DNA from: Ignavibacteria bacterium
GTDB lineage: Bacteria > Bacteroidota > Ignavibacteria > Ignavibacteriales > Ignavibacteriaceae
Reading direction: 5' to 3'
NCBI GenBank assembly: GCA_030693705.1
Contig: JAUYAB010000025.1
Coordinates: 62,001 to 126,000 of the forward strand
DNA length: 64,000 bases
The stretch's first letter is position 1, and every line of letters begins with the position of its first letter. Positions 47,784 to 56,545 of this stretch are shown piece by piece. A model generated the notes under the pieces. It worked only from the letters and a program-made list of their open reading frames with translations. It was not told the DNA's origin and searched no databases. The position numbers and the translations under genes were made by a program.

Positions 47784-48977
47784 ATGAATATAAACGAACT
47801 CCAAAAACTCGCTTCTAAAAAGAAGAAAAACATTATCGGACTTATGTCCGGCACTTCTCTCGATGGTGTTGACGCAGTATTAATTGAGGTTTCCGGCAGC
47901 GGATCAAAAACAAAGATCAACCAACTTGGATTTATCACCTATCCCTTTCCACGGGGATTGAAAAAGAAAATACTTGAAAACTCAACACCAAATTCAGGCA
48001 ATGTTACCAACATCTGTAAACTCAATTTTCTGATTGCGCACATTTATGTCGATGCCGTAAAAGAACTGTGTAAAAAAAGTAAGTTTAAATTAACCGGTGT
48101 TGATTTGATTGGTTCGCACGGACAAACAATTCATCATCTTCCGCAGAAGAAAAAGTATTTCGGTTACAATTTCGGTTCTACGTTACAAATTGGTGATCCA
48201 AGTGTAATTGCAAAATTAACCGGGATTTTAACAATTGGAGATTTTAGAACTGCTGATATTGCGCTTGGCGGGCAAGGAGCACCGCTTGTTCCTTATTTCG
48301 ATTATCTCATGTTTCATTCGAATAAAAATAATAGAGCGTTGCTAAACATCGGAGGAATTTCAAACATTACCGTATTAGATAAAAATGGAGATGTTTCCTC
48401 TGTTATCGCGTTTGATACCGGTCCCGGCAACATGATGATCGATCTATTAACAAAAAAATTTTTTAATGTTTATTTTGATAAAAATGGCAGCATCGCTTCC
48501 TCCGGAAAAATCAATAACGAGTTTTCTAACGCATTAAAAAAACATGATAAATTCATTGAGAAGAAATTCCCCAAATCAACCGGACGTGAATATTACGGTG
48601 CAGAATTTTTATCTCCATTGCTGATAAAGTATGGCAGCATTCCTAAGGAGGACATTCTTGCAACCGTTACAGATTTTACAGCTTATGGTGTAAACCGGAA
48701 TTATGAAAAGTTCATTAAAAATGAAATGGAAATTTCCGAGTTGTTTGTAAGCGGAGGCGGGGCGAGAAATAGTTTTATATTGAATTCAATCAAAAAATAT
48801 TTCGGAAATTCAGTAGAAGTTAAAAATGTACGACAGTTGGGTATTTCGCCCGACGCAAAAGAAGCAATTTGTTTTGCGGTTCTTGCTAATGAAACTTTGG
48901 CAGGTAATCCTTCAAACATTCCGAGAGTTACGGGTGCGTTAAAAACGACTATATTAGGAAAAATATGCCTCCCATAA
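47784..48977 (+). CDS. anmK: Anhydro-N-acetylmuramic acid kinase
   Basis: 397 residues. IIGLMSGTSLDGVDAVLIEV (19-38) is the ATP-binding signature; GSHGQTIHHLPQ, TIGDFRTADIALGGQGAPLVPYFD, LNIGGISNIT and FDTGPGNMMIDL follow. AnmK phosphorylates and opens anhydroMurNAc during cell-wall recycling. Confidence 0.96.
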   Translation: MNINELQKLASKKKKNIIGLMSGTSLDGVDAVLIEVSGSGSKTKINQLGFITYPFPRGLKKKILENSTPNSGNVTNICKLNFLIAHIYVDAVKELCKKSKFKLTGVDLIGSHGQTIHHLPQKKKYFGYNFGSTLQIGDPSVIAKLTGILTIGDFRTADIALGGQGAPLVPYFDYLMFHSNKNNRALLNIGGISNITVLDKNGDVSSVIAFDTGPGNMMIDLLTKKFFNVYFDKNGSIASSGKINNEFSNALKKHDKFIEKKFPKSTGREYYGAEFLSPLLIKYGSIPKEDILATVTDFTAYGVNRNYEKFIKNEMEISELFVSGGGARNSFILNSIKKYFGNSVEVKNVRQLGISPDAKEAICFAVLANETLAGNPSNIPRVTGALKTTILGKICLP

Positions 48978-48980
48978 AAT

Positions 48981-49039
48981 TGCAACGTTTCGTTACACGT
49001 GTAACGTTTCGTTACTTGTTGCTGTAACGTTTTGTTACA
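48981..49039. promoter_or_regulatory. Three operator-like palindromes upstream of a lipoprotein gene
   Basis: TGCAACGTTTCGTTACA (48981-48997), TGTAACGTTTCGTTACT (49000-49016) and TGTAACGTTTTGTTACA (49023-49039) share arms TGTAACG/CGTTACA around TTT. Starts are 19 and 23 bp apart. The block follows the anmK stop by 4 bp and lies ~115 bp before the next ATG, so it could be operators for the lipoprotein gene or a repeat. Confidence 0.6.
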
Positions 49040-49153
49040 CCCGACTAAACCACCCTTTGTTTTTTAACGGAAAATGCATCATTTCCGTTGGCATCAATGT
49101 TGTTACATTTAATCGCTAAGTATTTACACAACAAAATCATAAAGGAGTTCTGA

Positions 49154-49765
49154 ATGAAAAAATTAGCAACAATCCCGCTTTTGTTAGTCTTGTTCTTTTT
49201 CGGATGTCAAAAAGACAATTCTCTTGTGCCCCCGGAACAAAAGGATTCAAATTCGATGCAAAAACCGGCATGGGTGTTAGCTGCCGAAAAACAAGGCATT
49301 ACCTTGATTGCCTTGCCAAAATCCGCGTCACCTGCATTAGCTAAAGCATTTTTTGCCACATCACTAATAACACATGATGTTAACGGCGTTGTAGCAATTA
49401 ATGATACGTACCTCTCAACAGCCAATAACACTGTTTCTGTCAATGCAAGTCTCTCGGTTTTAGCCAATTCATTAGCTCAAGATGCTACGTTATCAATGAG
49501 TTTTGATGACGAATATCTTTGCTTTGAATTTGGACCTTCGGGAACTACATTTGCAACACCAGCTATGCTGAACGTTCAAGTTACCGGGTTAGACCTTTCT
49601 GCTTTTGGAACTCAAACTATCGGACATCTTCAGTATTTCAATGAATCGCAGAACGAATGGACTCTGGTTGAAGCGGACGAAGTTTCAATCGACGTAGAGA
49701 GCGGAACGTTTACTTGTAAGAATGGGAAAATCCCTCATTTCTCTCGATACGGATTTACAAATTGA
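49154..49765 (+). CDS. Predicted lipoprotein of unknown function
   Basis: 203 residues. Lipoprotein signal peptide with lipobox LFFFGC (Cys18) and a flexible linker (QKDNSLVPPEQKDS). The remainder is beta-rich (VSVNASLSVLANSLAQDATLSM, ending GTFTCKNGKIPHFSRYGFTN), with a ZU5-like final segment HFSRYG. AAGGAG precedes the ATG. No enzyme motif seen. Confidence 0.75.
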   Translation: MKKLATIPLLLVLFFFGCQKDNSLVPPEQKDSNSMQKPAWVLAAEKQGITLIALPKSASPALAKAFFATSLITHDVNGVVAINDTYLSTANNTVSVNASLSVLANSLAQDATLSMSFDDEYLCFEFGPSGTTFATPAMLNVQVTGLDLSAFGTQTIGHLQYFNESQNEWTLVEADEVSIDVESGTFTCKNGKIPHFSRYGFTN

Positions 49766-49813
49766 TTATAAAGCTTATTTTATTACACAAAACTTTCAAA
49801 GAAAAAAAATATC

Positions 49814-51001
49814 ATGAAATTAAAAATAACCGATCTTGTGGAAGAGATAAAAAAAGTTTTGGAAAAATATATCAGTACAAAAGAGATTTCTACATTTATT
49901 AAGAAGGTTAACAATACACAAAAACAATCTGGAGAACTACCCTCATCACAATTGAGATTAGTCACGGATCAGGTAATTAGTTTTGCTGAAAAAAAATTAC
50001 CGGTATTTAATTTTCTTAATTTCCTAAAAGATCTCGGCAAATTCTACATCTCACACGGAGAACTGGAATTAGCCTCTGACATATCCAATTCAATTTTATC
50101 TTTCACAAAAAAAGATAAACGACTGAGCAGCATTACTGCTTACGCATTTCTGAACTTTGGTGAAATTTTTATTAGCAAAGCTATGTGGACGGAAGGGACT
50201 ACCTACATAAAAAAAGCTTTTTCCTTTTTTTACAAAGAAAATGACCCCGTTGGATTGGCGCGCTGCGAAAGTCTTATGGGAACCCTCTATGCTGAAAAGG
50301 GACAGCTTTCAAGCGCAATGACCCATTTCCACAAAGGATTTTCCTATGTAAATGAATCCAAGGATGTTTCCGTTTCAGCATTGCTGGAAAACAATATTGG
50401 TATCGTCTATAATATTCGAGGTGATTATAATTCCGCTTACACTTATTTTCACAGAGCGTTAATTCACTTTGAAGGATTGAAGGACAGTCAACGGGTTGCA
50501 AGAATAAGACACAATCTTGGAATGCTCTTTCTGAAAAAGAAAGAATATACTTCAGCGCTGAAGGAATTCGATACAAGTATCAGCGTTTCTCTTGCAAAGG
50601 ATTATTATCCAACCCTTGCAATTTCTTACATCAGCAAAGCATCAATTTACTGTACGCTTAATGATGATACGCTTGCAGACGCCCTTGCAGACCGCGGGAT
50701 GGAAATCAGCAGTCAAATAAACGACAAACTTACCATCGCCGAAGTTTACAAAATTAAAGGCATTCTGGAGCGAAAAAAGAAACGCTATGACATTGCTCAA
50801 AATTATTTTATGAGCAGTTTAAGGTTGAACAAAGAACTGGGCAGTGAATTAAACTACGCCGAAACTGCCGTAGAGTTAGGCATTCTTTTTGCTGAAAACA
50901 AACAAAAAGATAACGCCAAAAACTACTTCTCGGAAGCTTTAAAATATTATAAAAAAATTAAAGCTGTCGATGAGATTGAAAGAATAAAAGTCTTTCTTTA
51001 A
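49814..51001 (+). CDS. Tetratricopeptide-repeat protein
   Basis: 395 residues, cytosolic. About seven TPR motifs from residue ~75 (GTYAEKGQLSSAMTHF type; NIGIVYNIRGDYNSAYTYF; NLGMLFLKKKEYTSALKEF; AVELGILFAENKQKDNAKNYF). Proteins of this kind often accompany signalling genes. A GAF histidine kinase follows 128 bp later but is separated by a terminator. Confidence 0.85.
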   Translation: MKLKITDLVEEIKKVLEKYISTKEISTFIKKVNNTQKQSGELPSSQLRLVTDQVISFAEKKLPVFNFLNFLKDLGKFYISHGELELASDISNSILSFTKKDKRLSSITAYAFLNFGEIFISKAMWTEGTTYIKKAFSFFYKENDPVGLARCESLMGTLYAEKGQLSSAMTHFHKGFSYVNESKDVSVSALLENNIGIVYNIRGDYNSAYTYFHRALIHFEGLKDSQRVARIRHNLGMLFLKKKEYTSALKEFDTSISVSLAKDYYPTLAISYISKASIYCTLNDDTLADALADRGMEISSQINDKLTIAEVYKIKGILERKKKRYDIAQNYFMSSLRLNKELGSELNYAETAVELGILFAENKQKDNAKNYFSEALKYYKKIKAVDEIERIKVFL

Positions 51002-51035
51002 AACATTTCATAACATAACCGAAGAACAGAAGAGG

Positions 51036-51065
51036 GCCTTTTGATTCAAAAGGCTTTCTTTTTTT
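51036..51065 (+). terminator. Rho-independent terminator
   Basis: GCCTTTTGATTCAAAAGGC forms a 7-bp stem with a 5-base loop followed by TTTCTTTTTTT, 34 bp after the TPR gene. Confidence 0.9.
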
Positions 51066-51129
51066 AGCAAAAATTAATCATTATTTATTTCAACTGAACT
51101 CTTTAACTTAATAATTCCTTCATACTAAA

Positions 51130-52503
51130 ATGAATTTTACAGACTTTAAAATATCACTCGATGAGAACAGTAAAATCAGTCCTTCCTTTAGGCAGAATTA
51201 CGAAAAGACCAAAACGTTGGAATTGATTCTCAATATCACGAAGAGCCTTAATAAATCCCTAATACTGGAAGACGTCCTTCGCATGGTTTTAAATAATGCT
51301 ATTCTTCTCACAAACTCGGACAGAGGATTTATTGTTCTGAATAATCAAGTTAACAAATTAGACTTCGCAATAGGTTTAAACTCTGTCGGTCACCAATTGA
51401 CGGAAACTGATTTTCAAATAAGTACAACGGTTGTTGAAGATGTGTACGATACCGGCTTGGCTCGTTTTATTGAAGATGCTCAGAGCGATACAAACCACAG
51501 TATAAGTAAAAGCATTTTATATCTGGATTTACAAACAATTCTTTGCGCTCCACTCATCATCGGCGATAAAAAAATCGGTGTGATTTACCTAGACAGCAAA
51601 TCACTAAACAAAATAAAAATCACCGAAATTATGTATGCGTTTGAAATTCTTGCCGGGCAGGCAGCTATCGCTATCCAAAACGCTCAGTTATTCAAAGAGC
51701 AAGTTGATGTGAATAAAGAACTGCTTAGAATGAACGACGAACTTAATGAATCCCGCATCATTGCAGAAGAATCTAATAAATTTAAATCTTCGCTGATGAA
51801 AAACATGAGCCATGAATTCCGTACTCCGATGAACGGGATACTCGGTCTCGGTGGAATTTTAAGAGATGTTTTAAAAGATCACGAAGAAGGCGTTCTTCTG
51901 GAGAACATGCTTGACGCATCGAAAAGATTATTAAAAACTCTTAGCGAATTATTAGACTTATCGGATCTTGAATCAACCACGGTTAAACTTAAGAAAAACA
52001 TGATTCAAGCTTCTAAAGTAGTTTACAAAATTGCCGATTTAGCTTCACATACTGCAAAAACAAGAGGGCTTCAGCTTACCGTTGAGATTGAGAATGATTT
52101 TTTTATAGAATTCGATAATAATTATTTTCATCAAATGCTGGATAGCCTCGTTGATAACGCCATGAAATTTACCAACGAAGGGTCGATTCAAATCACATGC
52201 GCTGTCGTTGAAGGTGCGGGCGTTATAGAAGTCTCCGATACCGGTATTGGTATTTCAAAGGAACACCAGGAACTTGTATTTGACGCATTTAGGCAAGCAA
52301 GTGAAGGATTCAGCAGATCGTATGAAGGATGCGGCTTGGGATTAACTCTTGTAAAAAGAATTCTCGATCTTGCAGGCGGAAATATTTCCATCGATAGCAA
52401 GGTTGGTTCTGGAACAACGATCACTTTATCATTCCACAATCTTGCAACTCCTTTGATCGAGGAGTCAGCCCGCCAGTCCAAGAAGAAATACTCGGTTGGT
52501 TAA
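51130..52503 (+). CDS. GAF-domain histidine kinase
   Basis: 457 residues, no transmembrane segment, so a cytosolic sensor. GAF domain ~45-190 (SDRGFIVLNNQVNKLDFAI, LCAPLIIGDKKIGVIYLDSK), coiled linker, HisKA with the phospho-His in MKNMSHEFRTPMNGIL (~239), HATPase_c with the N box (LVDNAMKFTNEG), G1 (VSDTGIGISKEH) and G2 (GCGLGLTLVKRIL). No regulator is adjacent on the same strand; its partner is unknown. Confidence 0.92.
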   Translation: MNFTDFKISLDENSKISPSFRQNYEKTKTLELILNITKSLNKSLILEDVLRMVLNNAILLTNSDRGFIVLNNQVNKLDFAIGLNSVGHQLTETDFQISTTVVEDVYDTGLARFIEDAQSDTNHSISKSILYLDLQTILCAPLIIGDKKIGVIYLDSKSLNKIKITEIMYAFEILAGQAAIAIQNAQLFKEQVDVNKELLRMNDELNESRIIAEESNKFKSSLMKNMSHEFRTPMNGILGLGGILRDVLKDHEEGVLLENMLDASKRLLKTLSELLDLSDLESTTVKLKKNMIQASKVVYKIADLASHTAKTRGLQLTVEIENDFFIEFDNNYFHQMLDSLVDNAMKFTNEGSIQITCAVVEGAGVIEVSDTGIGISKEHQELVFDAFRQASEGFSRSYEGCGLGLTLVKRILDLAGGNISIDSKVGSGTTITLSFHNLATPLIEESARQSKKKYSVG

Positions 52504-52972
52504 ATAATATTTTTGTGATCAGACGGTTTGGATCATTTCAATCTAAATAAATCAAATTGGGTATTTACTTCTGTCCAGTTACAGAATTAGTCGTAATTCC
52601 TTGCACTCTGATATAATTGTGTTTTACAGATTGTTCTATTTTTGTTCGATTTTGTAGGTAAAGTTCTGTGAATATATTTTTCAAGCCCTATTTGATCCCC
52701 CGGTAAATTGATAACTACCAAAACACAGAATTACCGGGCAGTTGTGAATACCCCAGTTAAAATTATTGTAATGCGTGTTCCTCTATCGCTGAAAGTCTCA
52801 ACACTTCTTCAAAAGCTAAACCTTCTGTCGCACTATTTCGGACAAGTCATGAGATATCGTATAAAACACTTAATTCAATCATTTTGAGGATTATTCCATC
52901 ACTTTTTACTAATTCTTCCCAGTAAACATTCATGTAACACATTCTATCCTCATCGTTTTTTAAGTAGTAATT
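52504..52972. other. Intergenic region between convergent kinase genes
   Basis: Contains a CCCGGTAA...TTACCGGG inverted repeat with a 24-base loop (52699-52738) and an interrupted small frame (52763-52933). No T-run terminator is clear. Confidence 0.5.
52763..52933 (-). pseudogene. Small frame interrupted by one TGA
   Basis: From ATG 52933 the frame gives 28 residues (MNVYWEELVKSDGIILKMIE...), a TGA, then 27 more codons (ATEGLAFEEVLRLSAIEEHA...) and TAA. It lies downstream of the kdp kinase in the same direction. Could be a decayed gene or chance; no family recognised. Confidence 0.25.
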
Positions 52973-54814
52973 TTATTTAGTAATTCCAGGAATGCTGAAA
53001 ATAAATTTACTCCCTTTGCCTAATTCACTTTCAACCCATATTCTGCCGTTTTGAGCATTGATAAATTCTTTTGAAATAGCCAGACCCAAACCCCATCCTT
53101 GTTTGGATATTTCGCCTACTTGGGTAAATCTATGAAACAATTTTTCTTTATCCTCTTTTGATATTCCTGGTCCGATATCTTTTATGGAAAACTGAACATC
53201 GTTATCCACCTTCTTTACTTCTATTTTAATTTCATCTCCTTTTTTTGAATATCTAATTGCGTTGTTCAAGATGTTGATAAAAACAAACACCAATTTTTCA
53301 AGGTCAGCATGAATTTCCGGCAGGTCTTCCTCAACAACAGTTTGCAGATCAATATTCTTTTCGGAAACTTGCATCATCAAAGCAGTTACCCCGATATCCA
53401 AAACAATATCCGGTTTTACTGAAGTGAACTTCAACCTGATATTTCCGGTTTCAATTTGTGAATAATCCAACAGTTCGTTGATCACCCTGGATAAACGATT
53501 GCTGTGTTGTCTCAAGGCAGCTATAATTTCTTTTTGCTCATCGTTTAGTACTCCAACCCGTTTATCATCAAGTAGTTTTAAACTTAAGTTAATGGATGAC
53601 AACGGAGTTTTGAGTTCGTGCGAAGCGGTAGCAAGTAGATTTGTTTTTGCTTTATCACGCTCTTGATATTTAGTGATGTTTCTCAGCAAAATTAGATTAC
53701 CAATAAATGTCTCTTTCTTTTCCGACTCTGCATACGTAATAATTTCTTCAACTTCAACATTAAAAAAGAATTCTTTCCCTTCATGGGCAATTCTTATAAG
53801 CTTAATTTCAGCGTCGCCATCAGAGATTTTCAAGAGAACTGTTTTGTAAATTTCTCTTATCAAATCATTATAGGCAGCAACATCCGGAATGTAATGATGC
53901 AAAACATCCTGTTCTTTTAGTCCGGTTAGTTGAAGTATCGTATTATTTACCAGCACTACTTTCCGGTTCTCATCAATAAACAAAATACCGTCTTCAAAGC
54001 TATGAACAACGGCTTCCAGCCTTTTCTGTTCAAATAAAAGCTGGTCGATTTGTTTTGCATCGTAAAGTTTTAATCTTGCGGCCATTACATTGAATGCATT
54101 TGCAAGTTCACCTAATTCGTCTTTTGTATGTATCTCAAGTTTCTGGTCATAATTCCTTTCACTTATTGATTTAATCTTTTCCGTAAGTTCTTTTATCGGT
54201 CCTACAATGCTGGACGGGAAAGTGAAAATAAATGATAAGGTAATAAGGATACTTAGTGTTGCAACAATTGACATGTATAAGGTTACATCATCCGCAGTAG
54301 TTTGCAAATTATTAGTCTTGTGAGTTATCGCGGTCATGTTGATTTTATAGATATCGAGAATTTTCGTCCTAACTGTTAAATATCGTTCTTGCAATATCTC
54401 AAAGTCGTTTTCTTTTAGCTGAGGTTTTTTCCGCAATTGTTCATAGTTGTTTAAGTAATCTTTATAGGTTGAGAGAAGTTGATGTACAAGTTCACTTTCA
54501 CCAGGTTCTGTAATAATTTTTGTTTCGAGATGAAGATTTTTTTCGAAAAGATTTATCGATCTCCGATATTTATTTAGTTGTACACTATCAAGATTTCCCT
54601 TCGTCTCAAGATATTTTATTTGAAAGGTATTGATATCATCCAATTCACTAATCATATTCATCATATAATTAACGGAAGAATAATTTTCTACAATTGTTCC
54701 CCTGGATTTATGGGCGAGGTGGTTGATGAACATTATTCCAAGTACACTCAACAGTAAGATTACTGCGAAGAGGAATATTACACCGAGACTGATTTTACTT
54801 TTTAATGTTTTCAT
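52973..54814 (-). CDS. HAMP-PAS membrane histidine kinase of the kdp locus
   Basis: 613 residues. TM1 ~7-29, a helical periplasmic sensor (~30-175), TM2 ~178-200, HAMP ~203-255 (SIVGPIKELTEKIKSI), PAS ~265-365, HisKA with the phospho-His in LLATASHELKTPLSSINLS (~397), HATPase_c (NILNNAIRYSKKGDE, IKDIGPGISKED, QGWGLGLAISKEF). It overlaps the KdpD-N gene by 20 bp, so the pair is translationally coupled and probably replaces the kinase half of a standard KdpD. The KdpD GAF/DUF4118 part is instead encoded at 60742. Confidence 0.9.
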   Translation of the reverse strand: MKTLKSKISLGVIFLFAVILLLSVLGIMFINHLAHKSRGTIVENYSSVNYMMNMISELDDINTFQIKYLETKGNLDSVQLNKYRRSINLFEKNLHLETKIITEPGESELVHQLLSTYKDYLNNYEQLRKKPQLKENDFEILQERYLTVRTKILDIYKINMTAITHKTNNLQTTADDVTLYMSIVATLSILITLSFIFTFPSSIVGPIKELTEKIKSISERNYDQKLEIHTKDELGELANAFNVMAARLKLYDAKQIDQLLFEQKRLEAVVHSFEDGILFIDENRKVVLVNNTILQLTGLKEQDVLHHYIPDVAAYNDLIREIYKTVLLKISDGDAEIKLIRIAHEGKEFFFNVEVEEIITYAESEKKETFIGNLILLRNITKYQERDKAKTNLLATASHELKTPLSSINLSLKLLDDKRVGVLNDEQKEIIAALRQHSNRLSRVINELLDYSQIETGNIRLKFTSVKPDIVLDIGVTALMMQVSEKNIDLQTVVEEDLPEIHADLEKLVFVFINILNNAIRYSKKGDEIKIEVKKVDNDVQFSIKDIGPGISKEDKEKLFHRFTQVGEISKQGWGLGLAISKEFINAQNGRIWVESELGKGSKFIFSIPGITK

Positions 54815-55943
54815 CTGCCGACACCATCAAAATATCTATGTTTTCTTTTGAAGTTAAAAATGATAATTCGCGGAAAAAGTTTTTAGGCTTTAATCTATAG
54901 AGGATCGAAAATATAGGTTTACCTATAACGATTAAAGCGGCTTCTTTCTCCTTGGCAAATTCAACAATTGATTTTGCTATTTCATTACTGCTTAACTCTA
55001 CCACTTCGGCTCCAAGTTCTACGGCAAGTTTAAAGTTGTTAAGTAAATATCGCTGTACTTTCGGATCGATTGAATCCATCTTTTCTTTATCCGTCTGAAC
55101 ATAAACCACGAACCACTTTGAATTATAAATTGCCGCAAGCCTTGAAGACCTTCTAATCAACTTTTTTCCCGAAGTATTATTTGTGCTTACCGCGGTAACT
55201 ATTGCGTTAAGTCTTTCGCGGGAGGGGAGAGGGATTTCTCTCATTATTTTTCTTTCAACCTGGCGTGAAACTTCCTTTAATGCCAAATCACGAAGCTGCA
55301 ATAATTTGTCCCTTTGAAAAAAGTTCTGTAAAGCGATCGGAACTTTCTTCATGTCGTAGATTTTCCCCTCTTTCAATCGGTCAATTAACTCTTCAATCGT
55401 CAAATCTACATTAACTACTTCATCAGCAGAATGAATTACACTATCCGGTACACGCTCCGTTATTCTTATTTCCGTTATCTTTTCAACTTGCTCATTGATG
55501 CTTTCAATATGCTGAATATTTACCGTGCTGATAACGTTTATTCCCGCTTCCATCAATTCATTTACATCCTGCCATCTCTTTTCATTTTTGGAACCGGGAA
55601 TATTTGTATGTGCAAGTTCATCTACCAAAACTACCACCGGTTTTTGAAGCAGGATTGAGTCAACATCCATTTCTTCAAGCTGTTTTCCTTTATAGAATAG
55701 TTTTTTTCTCTCTATTATCGGAAGTCCTTCCACAAGTTTCTCAGTTTCTTTTCTTCCATGTGTCTCAATGTAACCTACTACAACATCAACTTTGTTTTCC
55801 GAAAGTTCTTTTCCTTCAAGAAGCATTCTGTAGGTTTTACCCACACCTGCAGCCATTCCAATATATATTTTTAGCTTACCCCGTTTGGAAGAACGAATAA
55901 GATTTAAAAATCTTTCTGCCGATATGGATATTTGTGGTTCCAT
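54795..55943 (-). CDS. kdpD: KdpD N-terminal sensor and USP domains only
   Basis: 382 residues against ~890 in full KdpD. The KdpD domain (~18-228) has the Walker-A-like GMAAGVGKTYRML, then GYIETHGRKET and VDELAHTNIPGSKNEKRWQDV with TVNIQHIESIN. A universal-stress-protein domain follows (~245-375). The frame ends without DUF4118, GAF or kinase domains. KdpD-N senses potassium and can bind c-di-AMP through USP in some bacteria. It follows kdpC by 23 bp. Confidence 0.93.
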   Translation of the reverse strand: MEPQISISAERFLNLIRSSKRGKLKIYIGMAAGVGKTYRMLLEGKELSENKVDVVVGYIETHGRKETEKLVEGLPIIERKKLFYKGKQLEEMDVDSILLQKPVVVLVDELAHTNIPGSKNEKRWQDVNELMEAGINVISTVNIQHIESINEQVEKITEIRITERVPDSVIHSADEVVNVDLTIEELIDRLKEGKIYDMKKVPIALQNFFQRDKLLQLRDLALKEVSRQVERKIMREIPLPSRERLNAIVTAVSTNNTSGKKLIRRSSRLAAIYNSKWFVVYVQTDKEKMDSIDPKVQRYLLNNFKLAVELGAEVVELSSNEIAKSIVEFAKEKEAALIVIGKPIFSILYRLKPKNFFRELSFLTSKENIDILMVSADENIKK

Positions 55944-55966
55944 TAAAATAAATCGTTGTACTTAAA

Positions 55967-56530
55967 TTAATTCTTTTTTAAATCATCTAAAGCAAGATTC
56001 AATTTCAAAACATTTACTCTTTCCGTTCCGAACAAACCAAACAATGGTTTTTCAATATGTTTGTTAACCAATTGTTTCACTTTTTGTGTATCAAGATTTC
56101 TTTCTTTCGCAATTCTTGGTATTTGTATGAAAGCAGCTTGCGGAGAAATGTGTGGGTCAATTCCCGAACCGGATGCGGTGACTAAATCAGAAGGGATTTC
56201 ACTTCTTTTTACTTCATGATTTTTTAACAAAAACTCATCAATCCTTTTTTTCACTTGTTCTAAATATTCCGGATTTGTCGTTGCCTTATTTGATCCACCC
56301 GTAGATGCAGCATTATAATCAACGGCAGAAGGTCTTCCCCAAAAATATTTGTCGGAATGAAAATTTTGCCCTATGTTTTCAAATCCAACCAACGTTCCAC
56401 TTTTATAAACGGGTAATCCAGTTGCTTGATTCGGAAAAGCCAAACCAATTCCCCAAATTAATAGTGGGAAAAGCAATCCAAACATTACTACTGTTAGTAA
56501 GTGAAGTTTTATATCTTTAAAGATTTTCAT
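55967..56530 (-). CDS. kdpC: Potassium-transporting ATPase subunit C
   Basis: 187 residues from ATG 56530 (a TTG at 56545 directly after kdpB is less likely). One N-terminal transmembrane helix (LHLLTVVMFGLLFPLLIWG), then the periplasmic-side-chain region with NFHSDKYFWGRPSAVDYNAASTGGSN and ASGSGIDPHISPQAAFIQIPRIA, both typical. KdpC helps KdpB use ATP in the high-affinity K+ pump. Confidence 0.95.
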   Translation of the reverse strand: MKIFKDIKLHLLTVVMFGLLFPLLIWGIGLAFPNQATGLPVYKSGTLVGFENIGQNFHSDKYFWGRPSAVDYNAASTGGSNKATTNPEYLEQVKKRIDEFLLKNHEVKRSEIPSDLVTASGSGIDPHISPQAAFIQIPRIAKERNLDTQKVKQLVNKHIEKPLFGLFGTERVNVLKLNLALDDLKKN

Positions 56531-56545
56531 TTTATATTCTTTCAA

